Assembly: GCA_016712285.1 (NCBI GenBank)
Contig: JADJRK010000001.1
Coordinates: 868,001 to 932,000 of the forward strand
Reading direction: 5' to 3'
Source of the DNA: Planctomycetota bacterium
GTDB taxonomy: Bacteria > Planctomycetota > UBA8742 > UBA2392
DNA length: 64,000 nt
The notes beneath the pieces were generated by a model. The model did not search any database. It was not told where the DNA came from and saw nothing but the letters and a program-made list of their open reading frames with translations. The position numbers and the translations under genes were made by a program. Shown one piece after another: positions 49,530 to 58,107 of the stretch; the stretch's first letter is position 1; the number at the start of each line of letters is the position of its first letter.

Positions 49530-50171
49530 CTAACGCAGGGCCAGGAATTCATCCGCTGTTTCGGGGTCATCGCTGAAGCGCGACGCCTTGCCGATTTCGG
49601 CTGCGCGCTTCTGCACCACGAGGTCGTAAATGCCCTGCACCAGCCGCGTCGCCTCGCTGGGATAGCCCTTGTCGAGAAACACGCTGTGTAGCTCATCGCC
49701 GCAGCGCATGTAGACTTTCCAGCCGCGCGAGCCTTCACCGGCAAACTCCGGGTTCAGGCGCAGCGCGCCGCTGGCGGTCACGATGCCGCGGAGTTCGCGC
49801 AGGTCGCCGTCGTCGAGTTCGAACTCGAGCTTGCGCATGATGCTCTTGGTTTCTTCGCCGTCCTGCCAGCTTTCCTCGATGACGATGTAGCCGCTGCCGT
49901 CGGGTTGCACGTGCACGACCCGGCGCGGCTTGTAGTCGATGAACTCGATCCACTTGAGCTCTAGGGCCTCGTCGGCGTCGAGTTCAAGAATGCGGTCCAT
50001 CGTGCCGCGCGGATGATACTGGCCGTCGTCGTCGGGTGTGGGCCGGTCACGCTTGACCTCGGCTTCCCACCACGCGGCGTCACGCGCGGGGGGCCCGGAG
50101 GCGCACCCCGCAAGGAAGGCGATCAGTAACAGGGCTACAACTACTTCGGCTCTGTGAGGGTGACGCGCCAT
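49530..50171 (-). CDS. Lipoprotein, paralog A of a lipoprotein pair
   Basis: 213 residues with lipobox LAGCAS (Cys23). The mature part ends in EATRLVQGIYDLVVQKRAAEIGKASRF, nearly the same as the end of the lipoprotein at 50629-51249, and also shares a GYIVIEESWQDG-like segment. It overlaps the next gene upstream (50141-50560) by 31 bp, so they are in one operon. Probably secreted to the outer membrane; function unknown. Confidence 0.7.
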   Translation of the reverse strand: MARHPHRAEVVVALLLIAFLAGCASGPPARDAAWWEAEVKRDRPTPDDDGQYHPRGTMDRILELDADEALELKWIEFIDYKPRRVVHVQPDGSGYIVIEESWQDGEETKSIMRKLEFELDDGDLRELRGIVTASGALRLNPEFAGEGSRGWKVYMRCGDELHSVFLDKGYPSEATRLVQGIYDLVVQKRAAEIGKASRFSDDPETADEFLALR

Positions 50172-50560
50172 TTCCCGTCCTCCTGAATCACGTAGCGCCT
50201 GCGGCGTGGATCGACGTCGGATTTACCGTTCTTCATATAGGCTGTCTGTTTGAACTCGAAGTACCAGTAACCCTTCTCTTCCCGCCAGGCGAGTTCTTCG
50301 AACTCAAACTTCTCGAGATCGCTGACTTTCTCCTCGAAGTCATCAAAGTCCGCCTGATCAGCCTTCGCTGACAGCCGCTTGAGCGTCAAGCCATCCAGGG
50401 CGCAGAACGCCTTCATGTGGGCGTCGAGGACTTCGCGCGGCGTTTCTGGTTCTTTGGCCGTGCTGGAGTCACCGCTGCCTGCGCTTGAAGCCGAGTTGTT
50501 TGTTCCGGCGCCGCACGCGGACAGCATCAGCACCCACAGCAGAATCAGCCACTTGCGCAT
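50141..50560 (-). CDS. Small lipoprotein of the cluster
   Basis: 139 residues with a lipobox (LMLSACG) and a Ser/Gly/Asn-rich linker, then a ~90-residue domain with DLEKFEFEELAWREEKGYWYFEFKQTAYMKNG, reminiscent of the NTF2/DUF4878-like fold of lipoproteins; this likeness is weak. The ATG at 50560 has GGAGAGG upstream; MERT four codons earlier is an alternative. The gene overlaps its downstream neighbour by 31 bp. Confidence 0.65.
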   Translation of the reverse strand: MRKWLILLWVLMLSACGAGTNNSASSAGSGDSSTAKEPETPREVLDAHMKAFCALDGLTLKRLSAKADQADFDDFEEKVSDLEKFEFEELAWREEKGYWYFEFKQTAYMKNGKSDVDPRRRRYVIQEDGKWRVTLTEPK

Positions 50561-50628
50561 AGTCCTCTCCATTCGGGTGAATGCGCAGTCTGCATCGCGC
50601 AGGCCGTTCTGGCAACTCTTGCACCCGA

Positions 50629-51249
50629 TCAGCGCAGCGGTTGATTTTCGGGTGCGGTCTTCCAGTCTTTGGGCTTGAACTCGGGCGCGGTTGCCATTTC
50701 AGCGCTGCGCGGCTTTACGACGATGTCGTACACGCCATACACGATGTTGCGCGCCGCTTCAGGGTATCCACCGTTGAACTCGACCACCTTCAAGTGGCCG
50801 TTGGCGCGCATGCCCACACTCCAGTCGTGTTCTTCTGTGCCGGTGCAGTTCTGCCGGACCTCAAGAAACCCGCTGTCGATGATCGCCTGACGGACGCGGC
50901 TGTACTCGTCTTCGCTGAGCGTGAAGTCAACCTTTCGGCTGCGGCCGCGGATGATGGCGCCGTCCTGCATCAGTTCCTGGAAGATGAAGTACCCGTTGAG
51001 GTCGGGCCGCACCTCGATGATCCAGAGTGGCGCGTGGTTCATGGTTTCGACAAGCTTGAACGTGAAGTCCGCGTCGTCGCCCAGCTGCATCGGCTCGACT
51101 TCGCCGAAGGGAAACACCTCAGCATCGGCGTTCGAAAAGGGCGGGTTCTCTTCGACGTGAATCGCCCAGTAGTCCGGCCCACGCTTGGGCCAGCTTGCGG
51201 CACAACCAGCCACCAGAACAACCGGAAGGATCATGGCCAGGTATTTCAT
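50629..51249 (-). CDS. Lipoprotein, paralog B of the pair
   Basis: 206 residues with signal peptide and lipobox (LVAGCAA). The C-terminus NIVYGVYDIVVKPRSAEMA aligns with that of the lipoprotein at 49530, and WIIEVRPDLNGYFIFQELMQDG matches its IVIEESWQDG segment. Thus the cluster holds two diverged copies. Start at ATG 51249; the longer frame to 51423 has no signal. It overlaps the ELWxTDGT protein gene by 4 bp (ATGA), which makes it part of the same transcript. Confidence 0.72.
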   Translation of the reverse strand: MKYLAMILPVVLVAGCAASWPKRGPDYWAIHVEENPPFSNADAEVFPFGEVEPMQLGDDADFTFKLVETMNHAPLWIIEVRPDLNGYFIFQELMQDGAIIRGRSRKVDFTLSEDEYSRVRQAIIDSGFLEVRQNCTGTEEHDWSVGMRANGHLKVVEFNGGYPEAARNIVYGVYDIVVKPRSAEMATAPEFKPKDWKTAPENQPLR

Positions 51250-52751
51250 GTTGTACTCTCTTGGCGTGTCAGCAGGCGCGCCGAACAGGCCATTGCGAGC
51301 AGGAGCAACAGCAGGATAGGGGCATCGCTGCGGCCCGAGCAGCACCCGAGTGCATCTTTCAGTTCTTCGTCGACAGACGTCTTCCCAACTTTCGCGCCCT
51401 TGGCGTTGACCGAGACTTGCCACAACTCCTGCCCGTGGTTGGTGCCCAAGATCGCGTAATCGGACGCAAACGTGTAGACGTGGCTTCCAAGCAGCGTGAA
51501 CCAGAACGGGTTAGAGCCGCCGTCGGGGCTGATGTCGGCAGCCAGCCAGGTGCCTGCACTGGTGCCGTCGCTGCGCCAGACCTCTTTGGTGTGATTGTCG
51601 CCCGACGCGCCAAACCATACGATTGAGTTCACCTCAGTGACGTAGTCGGGGTGGCTGCCGCTCGCGCCGGAGTTGATGTCTTTGATCATTCCCGTGCCCG
51701 CTGGCGTGCCATCGCTGCGCCAGAGTTCAGTGCCGTGGACACCGTCCGTAGCCGCAAACCACACGTAGCCGCCCGCGAGCGCGAGTTGATGAGGCTGAGC
51801 TGCGCCAGTCGGGTTAATCAGCTTTGTCATTACCGTTCCCGCAACGGTTCCATCGGTCTGCCATAGCTGTGATCCGTTGACGCCGTCATCGCACACGAAC
51901 AGAACCATTGCCCCCAACGTCGTCGTAAGCGCCGGGAAAGACGGCGCGGCACCCACTGCAATGTCCAGCAGCAGGTATGTCCCTGCCACCGTGCCGTCAC
52001 TGCGCCAGAGTTCTGTTCCGGCGGTCGCATCATCTGCGGCGAACACCAGCAGCCCGCCGGCGTCGGCTAGATAAGTCGGGTTGGAGCCGGTGGCTCCCGG
52101 GTAGAGGTCGCCAAGCTGGATCGTGCCTGCGACACTGCCATCGGTGCGCCACAGCTCGCGCCCATTGCCGTCCTCAGCAGCGAAGTACATGTGGCTGCCG
52201 ATCACTGTCAAGTCGTGGGGCGTCGAAGCGCCGGAGGCCCAGAGGTCCGCCACCATGACTGTGCCGGCTGTGGTGCCGTCAGTCTTCCATAGTTCGTGGC
52301 CGTTCGCGTTGTCTTCCGCGGTGAACCACAGTTCGCCATTGAAGTCAGTGAACTGGCGCACATGGCTGTCGCCGGCCGGGTTGATTTCGGCAAGTTGCGT
52401 GGTGCCGGCGGCAGTGCCGTCCGTGGACCATGGCTCCCACCCTGTGGGACCCGTCGCCCCAAAGTACACTCGCCCGTTCCAGACGAAAAACCAGTATGGC
52501 GAGCTGTCGCCGGTCGGGTTGATGTCCTTGAGCATGTACGTGCCGGATGTCGTGCCGTCGCTGGTCCAGAGTTCGTGGCCATTCGTCGTGTCAGTGGCCC
52601 CGAAAATCATGAGACCATTCAGCACGACCGGCGGCCCGTTCGGGCTGCAGCCTATGGGCCCCGGATTGATGTCCTTTATCAATCGCAGGTCCTGGGCCCC
52701 AAGAGTTGCCGCAAGCAACGTGGCCAATGCAGTGAATGAGAACAAGTGCAT
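51246..52751 (-). CDS. Secreted ELWxTDGTxAGT-repeat protein with C-terminal sorting signal
   Basis: 501 residues. Signal peptide (SFTALATLLAATLGAQ). About nine repeats of ~50 residues contain the motif GxELW(R/K/T)(T/S)DGT(T/V/A)AGT, forming a beta-propeller-like fold of the hyalin-type ELWxxDGTxxGT group. The C-terminus GCCSGRSDAPILLLLLLAMACSARLL is Cys-rich, then hydrophobic, then basic: a MYXO-CTERM or related sorting signal. GTG 52757 is an alternative start. The product should be surface or outer-membrane attached. First gene of the lipoprotein cluster. Confidence 0.85.
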   Translation of the reverse strand: MHLFSFTALATLLAATLGAQDLRLIKDINPGPIGCSPNGPPVVLNGLMIFGATDTTNGHELWTSDGTTSGTYMLKDINPTGDSSPYWFFVWNGRVYFGATGPTGWEPWSTDGTAAGTTQLAEINPAGDSHVRQFTDFNGELWFTAEDNANGHELWKTDGTTAGTVMVADLWASGASTPHDLTVIGSHMYFAAEDGNGRELWRTDGSVAGTIQLGDLYPGATGSNPTYLADAGGLLVFAADDATAGTELWRSDGTVAGTYLLLDIAVGAAPSFPALTTTLGAMVLFVCDDGVNGSQLWQTDGTVAGTVMTKLINPTGAAQPHQLALAGGYVWFAATDGVHGTELWRSDGTPAGTGMIKDINSGASGSHPDYVTEVNSIVWFGASGDNHTKEVWRSDGTSAGTWLAADISPDGGSNPFWFTLLGSHVYTFASDYAILGTNHGQELWQVSVNAKGAKVGKTSVDEELKDALGCCSGRSDAPILLLLLLAMACSARLLTRQESTT

Positions 52752-52803
52752 CGACACCCCCGGGAAGTGCGAGAGTCTACCCCATGGCGCGCGCCCATGC
52801 GGC

Positions 52804-53361
52804 TCAAAATGAGGCCAAAAGCTCTACCCACCGGCCTTGGTCGATAGTGCGCTCCACGAGCACGCAGTTGTCGACGGGGTAAACGCCGGCTGCGGGGTCT
52901 AGTTCGTCCAACAGCGTCAGTACTCCCGCCAGTATGCGGCCGTGTGCGAAGATGATGGTGTTGTCGCCGTTTTCCAGTGAGGCAAGGCAGCGCACGGCGC
53001 GCGTGGCAGCATCGAGTACGCTTTCACCGCCGGGTGGGCGGAAGTCCCATGTGGCGAGATTGCGGTTGATCTCGGGTCCGTGATAGCGCAGGCGATACTC
53101 GTCACCCATCAGGCGCTCACGCAGGTCGTGAACCTGTTGATGGGGATGATCGAGAAGGCGCGTTGCTCGCGTGGCCGTCTGGCGTGCGCGCAGGTAGGGC
53201 GAGACTAGCACTCGCTGGATCGGCAGTGTCGCCACGGGCTCGGCGAGAGAGTCGGCCTGCTGTTCTCCCAGCGGCGAAAGGGGTGTCTCTTGATCGTGCC
53301 CTGACCACTGATTGAGCTGGGCAAGCGACTCCCCGTGCCGCACAAACCACCAGGTTGCCAT
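52804..53361 (-). CDS. Histidine phosphatase family (phosphoglycerate-mutase-like)
   Basis: 185 residues. The RHGES motif at residues 8-12 with His9 as phospho-acceptor, an ETPLSPLGEQQADSLAE segment, a SPYLRARQTA segment, the GGESVLDAATRAVRCL region and the second catalytic His in FAHGRIL. Such enzymes act on small phosphates or phosphoproteins; the substrate is not clear. ATG at 53361. It is followed on the same strand by the ELWxTDGT gene 53 bp downstream, but there is no obvious functional link. Confidence 0.87.
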   Translation of the reverse strand: MATWWFVRHGESLAQLNQWSGHDQETPLSPLGEQQADSLAEPVATLPIQRVLVSPYLRARQTATRATRLLDHPHQQVHDLRERLMGDEYRLRYHGPEINRNLATWDFRPPGGESVLDAATRAVRCLASLENGDNTIIFAHGRILAGVLTLLDELDPAAGVYPVDNCVLVERTIDQGRWVELLASF

Positions 53362-53437
53362 GGCGGCAACTTAGCGTCGCGGCATAGCATTGCAAACGTT
53401 GTGGCATGCAATGGTGGGCAGGAAGTAAGATGGTGCG

Positions 53438-54538
53438 ATGCGCAGTGTTGCGGCTCTTGGCCTCTTGCTGATACTGGCTGCCTGTGGCAGCGAGGGCGAC
53501 GGCGGTGAAGACGACGGCGACCCCGGCCCGCACGACGGCTTGACGCCCGGCGGCGCCATCGTGCTCTCGCCGACCAACCCCAACGCCAGCCCCAAAGATG
53601 AAGACCCTTGCATCATCCTGAACGAGTTCGGGCATTTCTACATGGCCTGGCTAAGCAACCGCGACGGCAACGATGAAATCTACGTGATGCGCAGCACCGA
53701 GGGCGAATTCTGGAGCTCGCCCAATCGCGTGACCACCAACGCCGACGCCGACTGGTACCCCACGCTAGTGCGAGACAGCAACCGCTACCACATGCTCTGG
53801 ATGCGCCAGACGGCCACAACGCGCACCGTCTGGTACAACAGCAGCCCTGACGGCATCACGTGGCTTTCCGCCAACGAGCAGCAGGTGACCACGGGCGTCA
53901 GCGATGACTTCGTGCCGTACTTCCTGGTGATCGGCGGCGTGTTCCACGTCTACTTTGACAGCGAAATGCGCAGCGGCGACGGCACGCGCGGCTTGTTTCA
54001 CGTGACATCAACGGGGCGCGATTCCATCGGCGTCGCCACGGGCTGGAGCGCACCGGCGGAAATCACGGCGCTGAACCACCCGACAGAAAGCGACCAGTTT
54101 CCCTTCGTCGCGCCGCGCCCGACGGGCGGCTACCTGATGACCTTCATCCGGCATGCGGGCTCTGCCACACTTATCAACGGCTACCTTGACCCCACCAGCG
54201 ACATCAACTGGGCAACTTCGCCCGATGGCGTCAACTGGACCTATGGCGGGGCGGTGATGGCCGAAGACGGCGCGACAGACACGATCCCGGCGCTGTACAC
54301 AGCCGGCAGCGAGGAAACGTTCAGCTTCATGCGCGGCATCAGCGGCCAGCCGTACATCCTTGAGTATGACTTCAGCGACTTGGCGAACTGGCCGACGGGC
54401 TGGAACAACGTGACGCTGGCCAACGGCGTAGGCGGCTGGTCGTGCCGGACAACGCCGACGCTCAAGAGCAACACGTACATTCGAGTGTGGACAGGCGGGG
54501 CCGATCTGCGCATCTACCACGAAGTGTTCACGCGCTGA
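53438..54538 (+). CDS. Sialidase-like/propeller lipoprotein
   Basis: 366 residues: lipobox (LAACG, Cys16), an acidic Gly/Asp linker, then a repetitive beta-propeller-like sequence with FGHFYMAWLSNRDGNDEIYVM, YHMLWMRQTATTRTVWYNSSPDGITW, GGVFHVYFDSE, and NWATSPDGVNWTYGGAVM; these Asp-box-like SPDG(I/V)(T/N)W units are seen in sialidase and glycosidase folds. Catalytic residues are not identifiable. Divergent from the histidine phosphatase gene across 76 bp. Confidence 0.7.
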   Translation: MRSVAALGLLLILAACGSEGDGGEDDGDPGPHDGLTPGGAIVLSPTNPNASPKDEDPCIILNEFGHFYMAWLSNRDGNDEIYVMRSTEGEFWSSPNRVTTNADADWYPTLVRDSNRYHMLWMRQTATTRTVWYNSSPDGITWLSANEQQVTTGVSDDFVPYFLVIGGVFHVYFDSEMRSGDGTRGLFHVTSTGRDSIGVATGWSAPAEITALNHPTESDQFPFVAPRPTGGYLMTFIRHAGSATLINGYLDPTSDINWATSPDGVNWTYGGAVMAEDGATDTIPALYTAGSEETFSFMRGISGQPYILEYDFSDLANWPTGWNNVTLANGVGGWSCRTTPTLKSNTYIRVWTGGADLRIYHEVFTR

Positions 54539-54850
54539 TTACTCGTCGTCGATCTCGCCGCGAACGCCGCGGCCGGGGGATCGCTTCGCGCCGTGCCACA
54601 CCGCGACAATCTTGACACCCGAGTCCGACACGATGTATGCCCCGCGATACTTGCCGATAAGCCACTCGCGCAGGATTTCGTCGCCATGCTCAGGGATCGC
54701 TCGCCCTGACTCAGGAAACGGCGCGACTTTCTTGATCGCGGAGAGAAACTCGCGGCCCCACTTCTCCGCGTTCGCCGGGCTTCTCGCGCCGATGAAGTCC
54801 AGAATCGCTTCGAACTGCGCGACCGCCTCCGGGCTCCAGATCAGCTTCAT
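54539..54850 (-). CDS. ParE/RelE-family toxin
   Basis: 103 residues with the RelE/ParE pattern: KLIWSPEAVAQFEAILDFIGARSPANAEKW, then FPESGRAIPEHGDEILREWLIGKYRGAYIV, then VKIVAVWHGAKR. The target could be ribosome-dependent mRNA cleavage or gyrase; ParE is more likely from the IPEHGDEILREWLIGKYR block. The start overlaps its antitoxin gene by 4 bp (ATGA), the classic coupled arrangement. Confidence 0.88.
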   Translation of the reverse strand: MKLIWSPEAVAQFEAILDFIGARSPANAEKWGREFLSAIKKVAPFPESGRAIPEHGDEILREWLIGKYRGAYIVSDSGVKIVAVWHGAKRSPGRGVRGEIDDE

Positions 54851-55164
54851 GCCGTCGCCTTCAGCTTGCGACGAGCAGCCTTCATGGCCTTGACCTTGCG
54901 ACGAAAGCGCGCGACGACCTGCTCATGCGGGATGCCCTCACCCGCCGCCAGCTGCGCCTGTCCAACGGTGATTGAACGGGTGTAAGCCTGTGAGTCGGTC
55001 ATTTTCTCGTACTCTTCGGCGGACATCAGTACGCCCGCGCCGCGGCCGTGCTGGGTGATGATGATCGGGCGGCCGGTGGCCTGCGTCTGCTTCAGCAGCT
55101 CAGACACGTGGGCGCGAAACGTTGAAAGGGGCACGAGGTCCTGCGTGGGTTTGATATTTGCCAT
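54847..55164 (-). CDS. Phd/YefM-family antitoxin
   Basis: 105 residues from MANIKPTQDLVPLSTFRAH. The N-terminal Phd DNA-binding fold is visible: VSELLKQTQATGRPIIITQHGRGAGVLMSAEEYEKM. A C-terminal basic segment neutralises the toxin. AGGAGA is 6 nt before the ATG at 55164; the longer frame to 55281 is the end of the flavoprotein gene in another frame. A 20-bp palindrome lies just upstream and is a likely autoregulation operator. Confidence 0.87.
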   Translation of the reverse strand: MANIKPTQDLVPLSTFRAHVSELLKQTQATGRPIIITQHGRGAGVLMSAEEYEKMTDSQAYTRSITVGQAQLAAGEGIPHEQVVARFRRKVKAMKAARRKLKATA

Positions 55165-55173
55165 GACACTCTC

Positions 55174-55193
55174 CTGTACAGGCAAGTGTACAG
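55174..55193. promoter_or_regulatory. Palindromic operator of the toxin-antitoxin operon
   Basis: CTGTACA and TGTACAG are exact inverted repeats separated by GGCAAG, located 9-28 bp upstream of the antitoxin start. The left half overlaps its AGGAGA ribosome-binding site. Phd-type antitoxins repress their own promoter through such palindromes; the promoter itself would lie inside the end of the flavoprotein gene. Confidence 0.65.
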
Positions 55194-55195
55194 AA

Positions 55196-56437
55196 TCATG
55201 TCTCGCTTGCCATGGCATTTCCTGCCAGCCAGCCGGTGGTCCAGCAGCTTTGGAAGTTGAAGCCGCCGGTGATGCCGTCAATGTCCAGCAACTCGCCGGC
55301 GAAGTACAGGCCGGGCACGAGCTTGCTTTCCATGGTCTTGAAGTTCACCTCGCTCAGGCGCACGCCGCCGCAGGTTACGAACTCGTCCTTGTTCATGGTC
55401 TTGCCGGTGACCGGCAACTCGGTACGGATCAACTGCTGCACCAGCCGGTGCTGCTGCGACTTCGACAGGCCCGACCAGCGCGTGTCGCGCGGCACGCCCG
55501 CAGCCAGGACCAGCGACTCCCAAAGCCGCGCTGTCAGCGGCGCAAGCGGCGTGTTCACCACCAGCTTGGCCGGGTGGAGGTCGCGCAGGGCGTCGAGCTG
55601 TTCGCCGATCGCCTCAGTGGTGCGTCCCGGCAACCAGTGAAGTTGCAGCGTGAATGAGTAGTTCAAGTCGGCCAGTTTGCGCGCGCCCCACGCCGACAGG
55701 CGCAGGATCACCGGGCCGCTGACCCCCCAGTGCGTGAACAGCAGGATGCCGGTTTCGCGCAGGCCGGCGGCGGCGGCTTCCACGGGCTCGATCACAATGC
55801 CCGCCAGTTCGTGCACCCATGGTGCGTCGACGTGAAATGTGAACAGCGACGGCACCGGCGGCTCAAGCGTGTGCCCCAGCGAGACCGCAAGCGCGCCCAT
55901 CGCCGGCACGCGACAGCCGCCGGTGGCCAGCATGACGCGGTCGGCTTGCAGTGTTTCGCCGCCGTGCAGCGTAAGCGAAAAACCGGTGGCGTCGTGCGTG
56001 ATGGATTCAACGCCTGCGTTCACGCGCAGTTTCACGCCGGCGGCTTCGGCGGCTTCGATGAAACAGTCGATGATAGTCTGCGACGAATCGCTGACCGGGA
56101 ACAGGCAGCCATCGTCCTGGGTGTACATGAGTACACCGCGGCGCTTGAACCAATCGATGGTGTCGCGCGGCTGGAAGGTTTGAAACGGGCCGATCAGGGG
56201 TCGCTCGCCGCGCGGAAAGTGTGTTGCAAGCGCGCGGGCGTCGAAGCAGGCGTGGGTCACGTTGCAGCGCCCGCCGCCGGAGATTTTGACCTTGGAAAGA
56301 AAGTGGCCGGTTTTCTCGAGGATGGTGACAGTGGCCGCCTTCGCCGAGACTTCGGCGCCCAAGCCCCCGGCTTCGGCGCACGCAATCGCCGCAAAAAATC
56401 CAGCGGCGCCGCCACCAACTACGACTACTCGTTTCAT
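55196..56437 (-). CDS. HI0933/YhiN-family flavoprotein (BaiN-like)
   Basis: FAD/NAD(P)-dependent oxidoreductase of 413 residues, family often called HI0933 or BaiN. N-terminal dinucleotide motif VVVVGGGAAGFFAA, then LEKTGHFLSKVKISGGGRCNVTHA; the FAD-binding region ends with LATGGCRVPAMG, and the C-terminus has GLYFAGELLDIDGITGGFNFQSCWTTGWLAGNAMA. The physiological substrate is unclear. Start at ATG 56437 (MKRVVVVGG); the upstream frame to 56521 is spurious. Confidence 0.9.
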   Translation of the reverse strand: MKRVVVVGGGAAGFFAAIACAEAGGLGAEVSAKAATVTILEKTGHFLSKVKISGGGRCNVTHACFDARALATHFPRGERPLIGPFQTFQPRDTIDWFKRRGVLMYTQDDGCLFPVSDSSQTIIDCFIEAAEAAGVKLRVNAGVESITHDATGFSLTLHGGETLQADRVMLATGGCRVPAMGALAVSLGHTLEPPVPSLFTFHVDAPWVHELAGIVIEPVEAAAAGLRETGILLFTHWGVSGPVILRLSAWGARKLADLNYSFTLQLHWLPGRTTEAIGEQLDALRDLHPAKLVVNTPLAPLTARLWESLVLAAGVPRDTRWSGLSKSQQHRLVQQLIRTELPVTGKTMNKDEFVTCGGVRLSEVNFKTMESKLVPGLYFAGELLDIDGITGGFNFQSCWTTGWLAGNAMASET

Positions 56438-56618
56438 CAGATCAGCCCGGGGCGGGAGGGAAGCGGTAACGCCGGTGGGTCCAGCAGAACCGATGGGGAA
56501 AGGTCTAGCAGGAATATGCAAAAGCGGCTGGGCACTTCAATCGTTTAAAAACTCTGGACCTCCCAGTCGAAAGTCCGACAACGGCCACAGCGGTTGCGCG
56601 GCAAACCGCACGGGCAAC

Positions 56619-56694
<76 letters not shown>

Positions 56695-56700
56695 GCCTCA

Positions 56701-56740
56701 GAGCAGCCTTGGGAGCCACTCCCGGGGCTGCTTTCTCTTT
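56701..56740 (+). terminator. Terminator after tRNA-Lys
   Basis: GAGCAGCC-TT-GGGAG-CCA-CTCCC-GG-GGCTGCT, an outer 7-bp and an inner 5-bp stem, followed by TTCTCTTT. It starts 7 bp after the encoded CCA. Confidence 0.75.
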
Positions 56741-56841
56741 GCGCCCGGTTGCGGCCGAAGCATCGCAGTTCACGCCCCGTACATGATTCCGCTCGATTCG
56801 CGCTCGCGGCGCCTCGGCACGATGTGTGCGGCAACTCGCGG

Positions 56842-57495
56842 CTAGAACAGGCTGCCCTTGTCGGCTTTCGGCGGCGTGTCTTTTGATGGTGAGGCGCAGG
56901 CAAACTCTTGCAGCGCACCGGCATACGGCTCGATCAAAGCCTTGATTTCTGGCGGCTTGCGCGTGAGGTCAAGCCAGGTAGCCACTTGGTCGCGCTCGAG
57001 AATCAGCGGCATACGGTCGTGCAACGGTTGCATCCACGTGGAGGCAGGGGTCGTGATGATTGAAAAGCTTGGGCCAACTTCATCATCCGGCGTCCACAGC
57101 GCGCCGAACAACATTGGGTCGCCGTCGGCGCGATGAATTGCGTGTGGCTGTTTGCTGCCCTTGGTTCCGGTCCATTCAAAGAAGCCGCCGACTGCGACGA
57201 CCGCACGTCGAAGCACCAACGGTTCGCGCCAGATCGGGAAGCGAAGGCTTTCCGACCGCGCGTTGAACACCGCGTTGCTCTTGTCGGTCTTGAAGCCCCA
57301 GCGCATGGGCACCAAGCCCGTTGAGGTGATCACCGGAAACTGGTTGGTGGGTCGAACGTCAAAGTGACCGCGCGGCGCGTTCATGTACTCAATCCACTCT
57401 TTGATGGCTTGGCGAGCCGCCTCTTGCTGGTCGGGCGGCAGAAGCGCCAACGCCAGGTCAATGGCGGTCGGAGGCACGTAGAAGCGTCCACACAT
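56842..57495 (-). CDS. SRAP-family DNA-protein-crosslink peptidase (YedK/HMCES-like)
   Basis: Forms a covalent adduct with abasic sites in single-stranded DNA. The start MCGRFYVPP gives the catalytic Cys2. Other expected residues are visible: VRPTNQFPVI, the NARSESLRFP block (Asn), GGFFEWTGTKG (Glu) and HDRMPLILE (His). 217 residues is typical. The chosen start (57495) exposes Cys2; longer frames do not. No SOS-box was recognised upstream. Confidence 0.93.
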   Translation of the reverse strand: MCGRFYVPPTAIDLALALLPPDQQEAARQAIKEWIEYMNAPRGHFDVRPTNQFPVITSTGLVPMRWGFKTDKSNAVFNARSESLRFPIWREPLVLRRAVVAVGGFFEWTGTKGSKQPHAIHRADGDPMLFGALWTPDDEVGPSFSIITTPASTWMQPLHDRMPLILERDQVATWLDLTRKPPEIKALIEPYAGALQEFACASPSKDTPPKADKGSLF

Positions 57496-57630
57496 GCGCC
57501 ACACGATAGTCATTGGGTCGCAAGTTCGCATCCTGCAGCTGACCCGCTTCGATTCAACGTTGCCTGATTTCTGGCGTATCGGTCGCCATGCCCGCCGCGT
57601 ATGATGGGCGTGGGCTTTGCGGAGACTTCC

Positions 57631-58008
57631 ATGCGCAGCACACTGACCATTTTCGTGATCGGGTTTGTCTTGGGGTCGTCGTTGGGCATTGGCGGGCTCT
57701 GGACGCAAGTTGTGCAGCCGACCAAGGCCGAGCTTGAGAAGATTGAGCAAGAAAACGGCATCATGCAGAAAGCCGTCGAAACCGCGACCCAGGCCCTGAA
57801 AGACGCTGCCAAAGACCTGCGTGCAGACGCTGATGTTACCGGCGCCAGCGTCACTGGGCCGACCAGTGTCCGGCCAACCGGCACCTCTCCGCAACCAGCG
57901 CCGGTACCGACACTGGGCACCTCTCGCACGCGCAGTATTGCGGACACGCTGGACAGCAAAGCAGCCGAGCTTGAGCAGACACGGACCTCAATGCGGACCG
58001 TTCGTTAG
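57631..58008 (+). CDS. Small signal-anchored hypothetical protein
   Basis: 125 residues from MRSTLTIFVIGFVLGSSLGIGG: a membrane anchor or signal sequence, then a helical coiled coil (TKAELEKIEQENGIMQKAVETATQALKDAAKDL) and a Pro/Thr-rich tail. GGAG is 7 nt before this ATG; 57601 is an alternative. It is upstream of the tandem phosphatase genes by 99 bp and may or may not be linked to them. No family recognised. Confidence 0.55.
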   Translation: MRSTLTIFVIGFVLGSSLGIGGLWTQVVQPTKAELEKIEQENGIMQKAVETATQALKDAAKDLRADADVTGASVTGPTSVRPTGTSPQPAPVPTLGTSRTRSIADTLDSKAAELEQTRTSMRTVR

Positions 58009-58107
58009 TCGTCCCTGCCGCGACATGGGCGCCTGCATGTAACGTCTTGTCCGCGTGCGGTTTATCGTTTACGCTTCGAGTGCTCACCACGGCCTTGGAG
58101 TTCCTGC

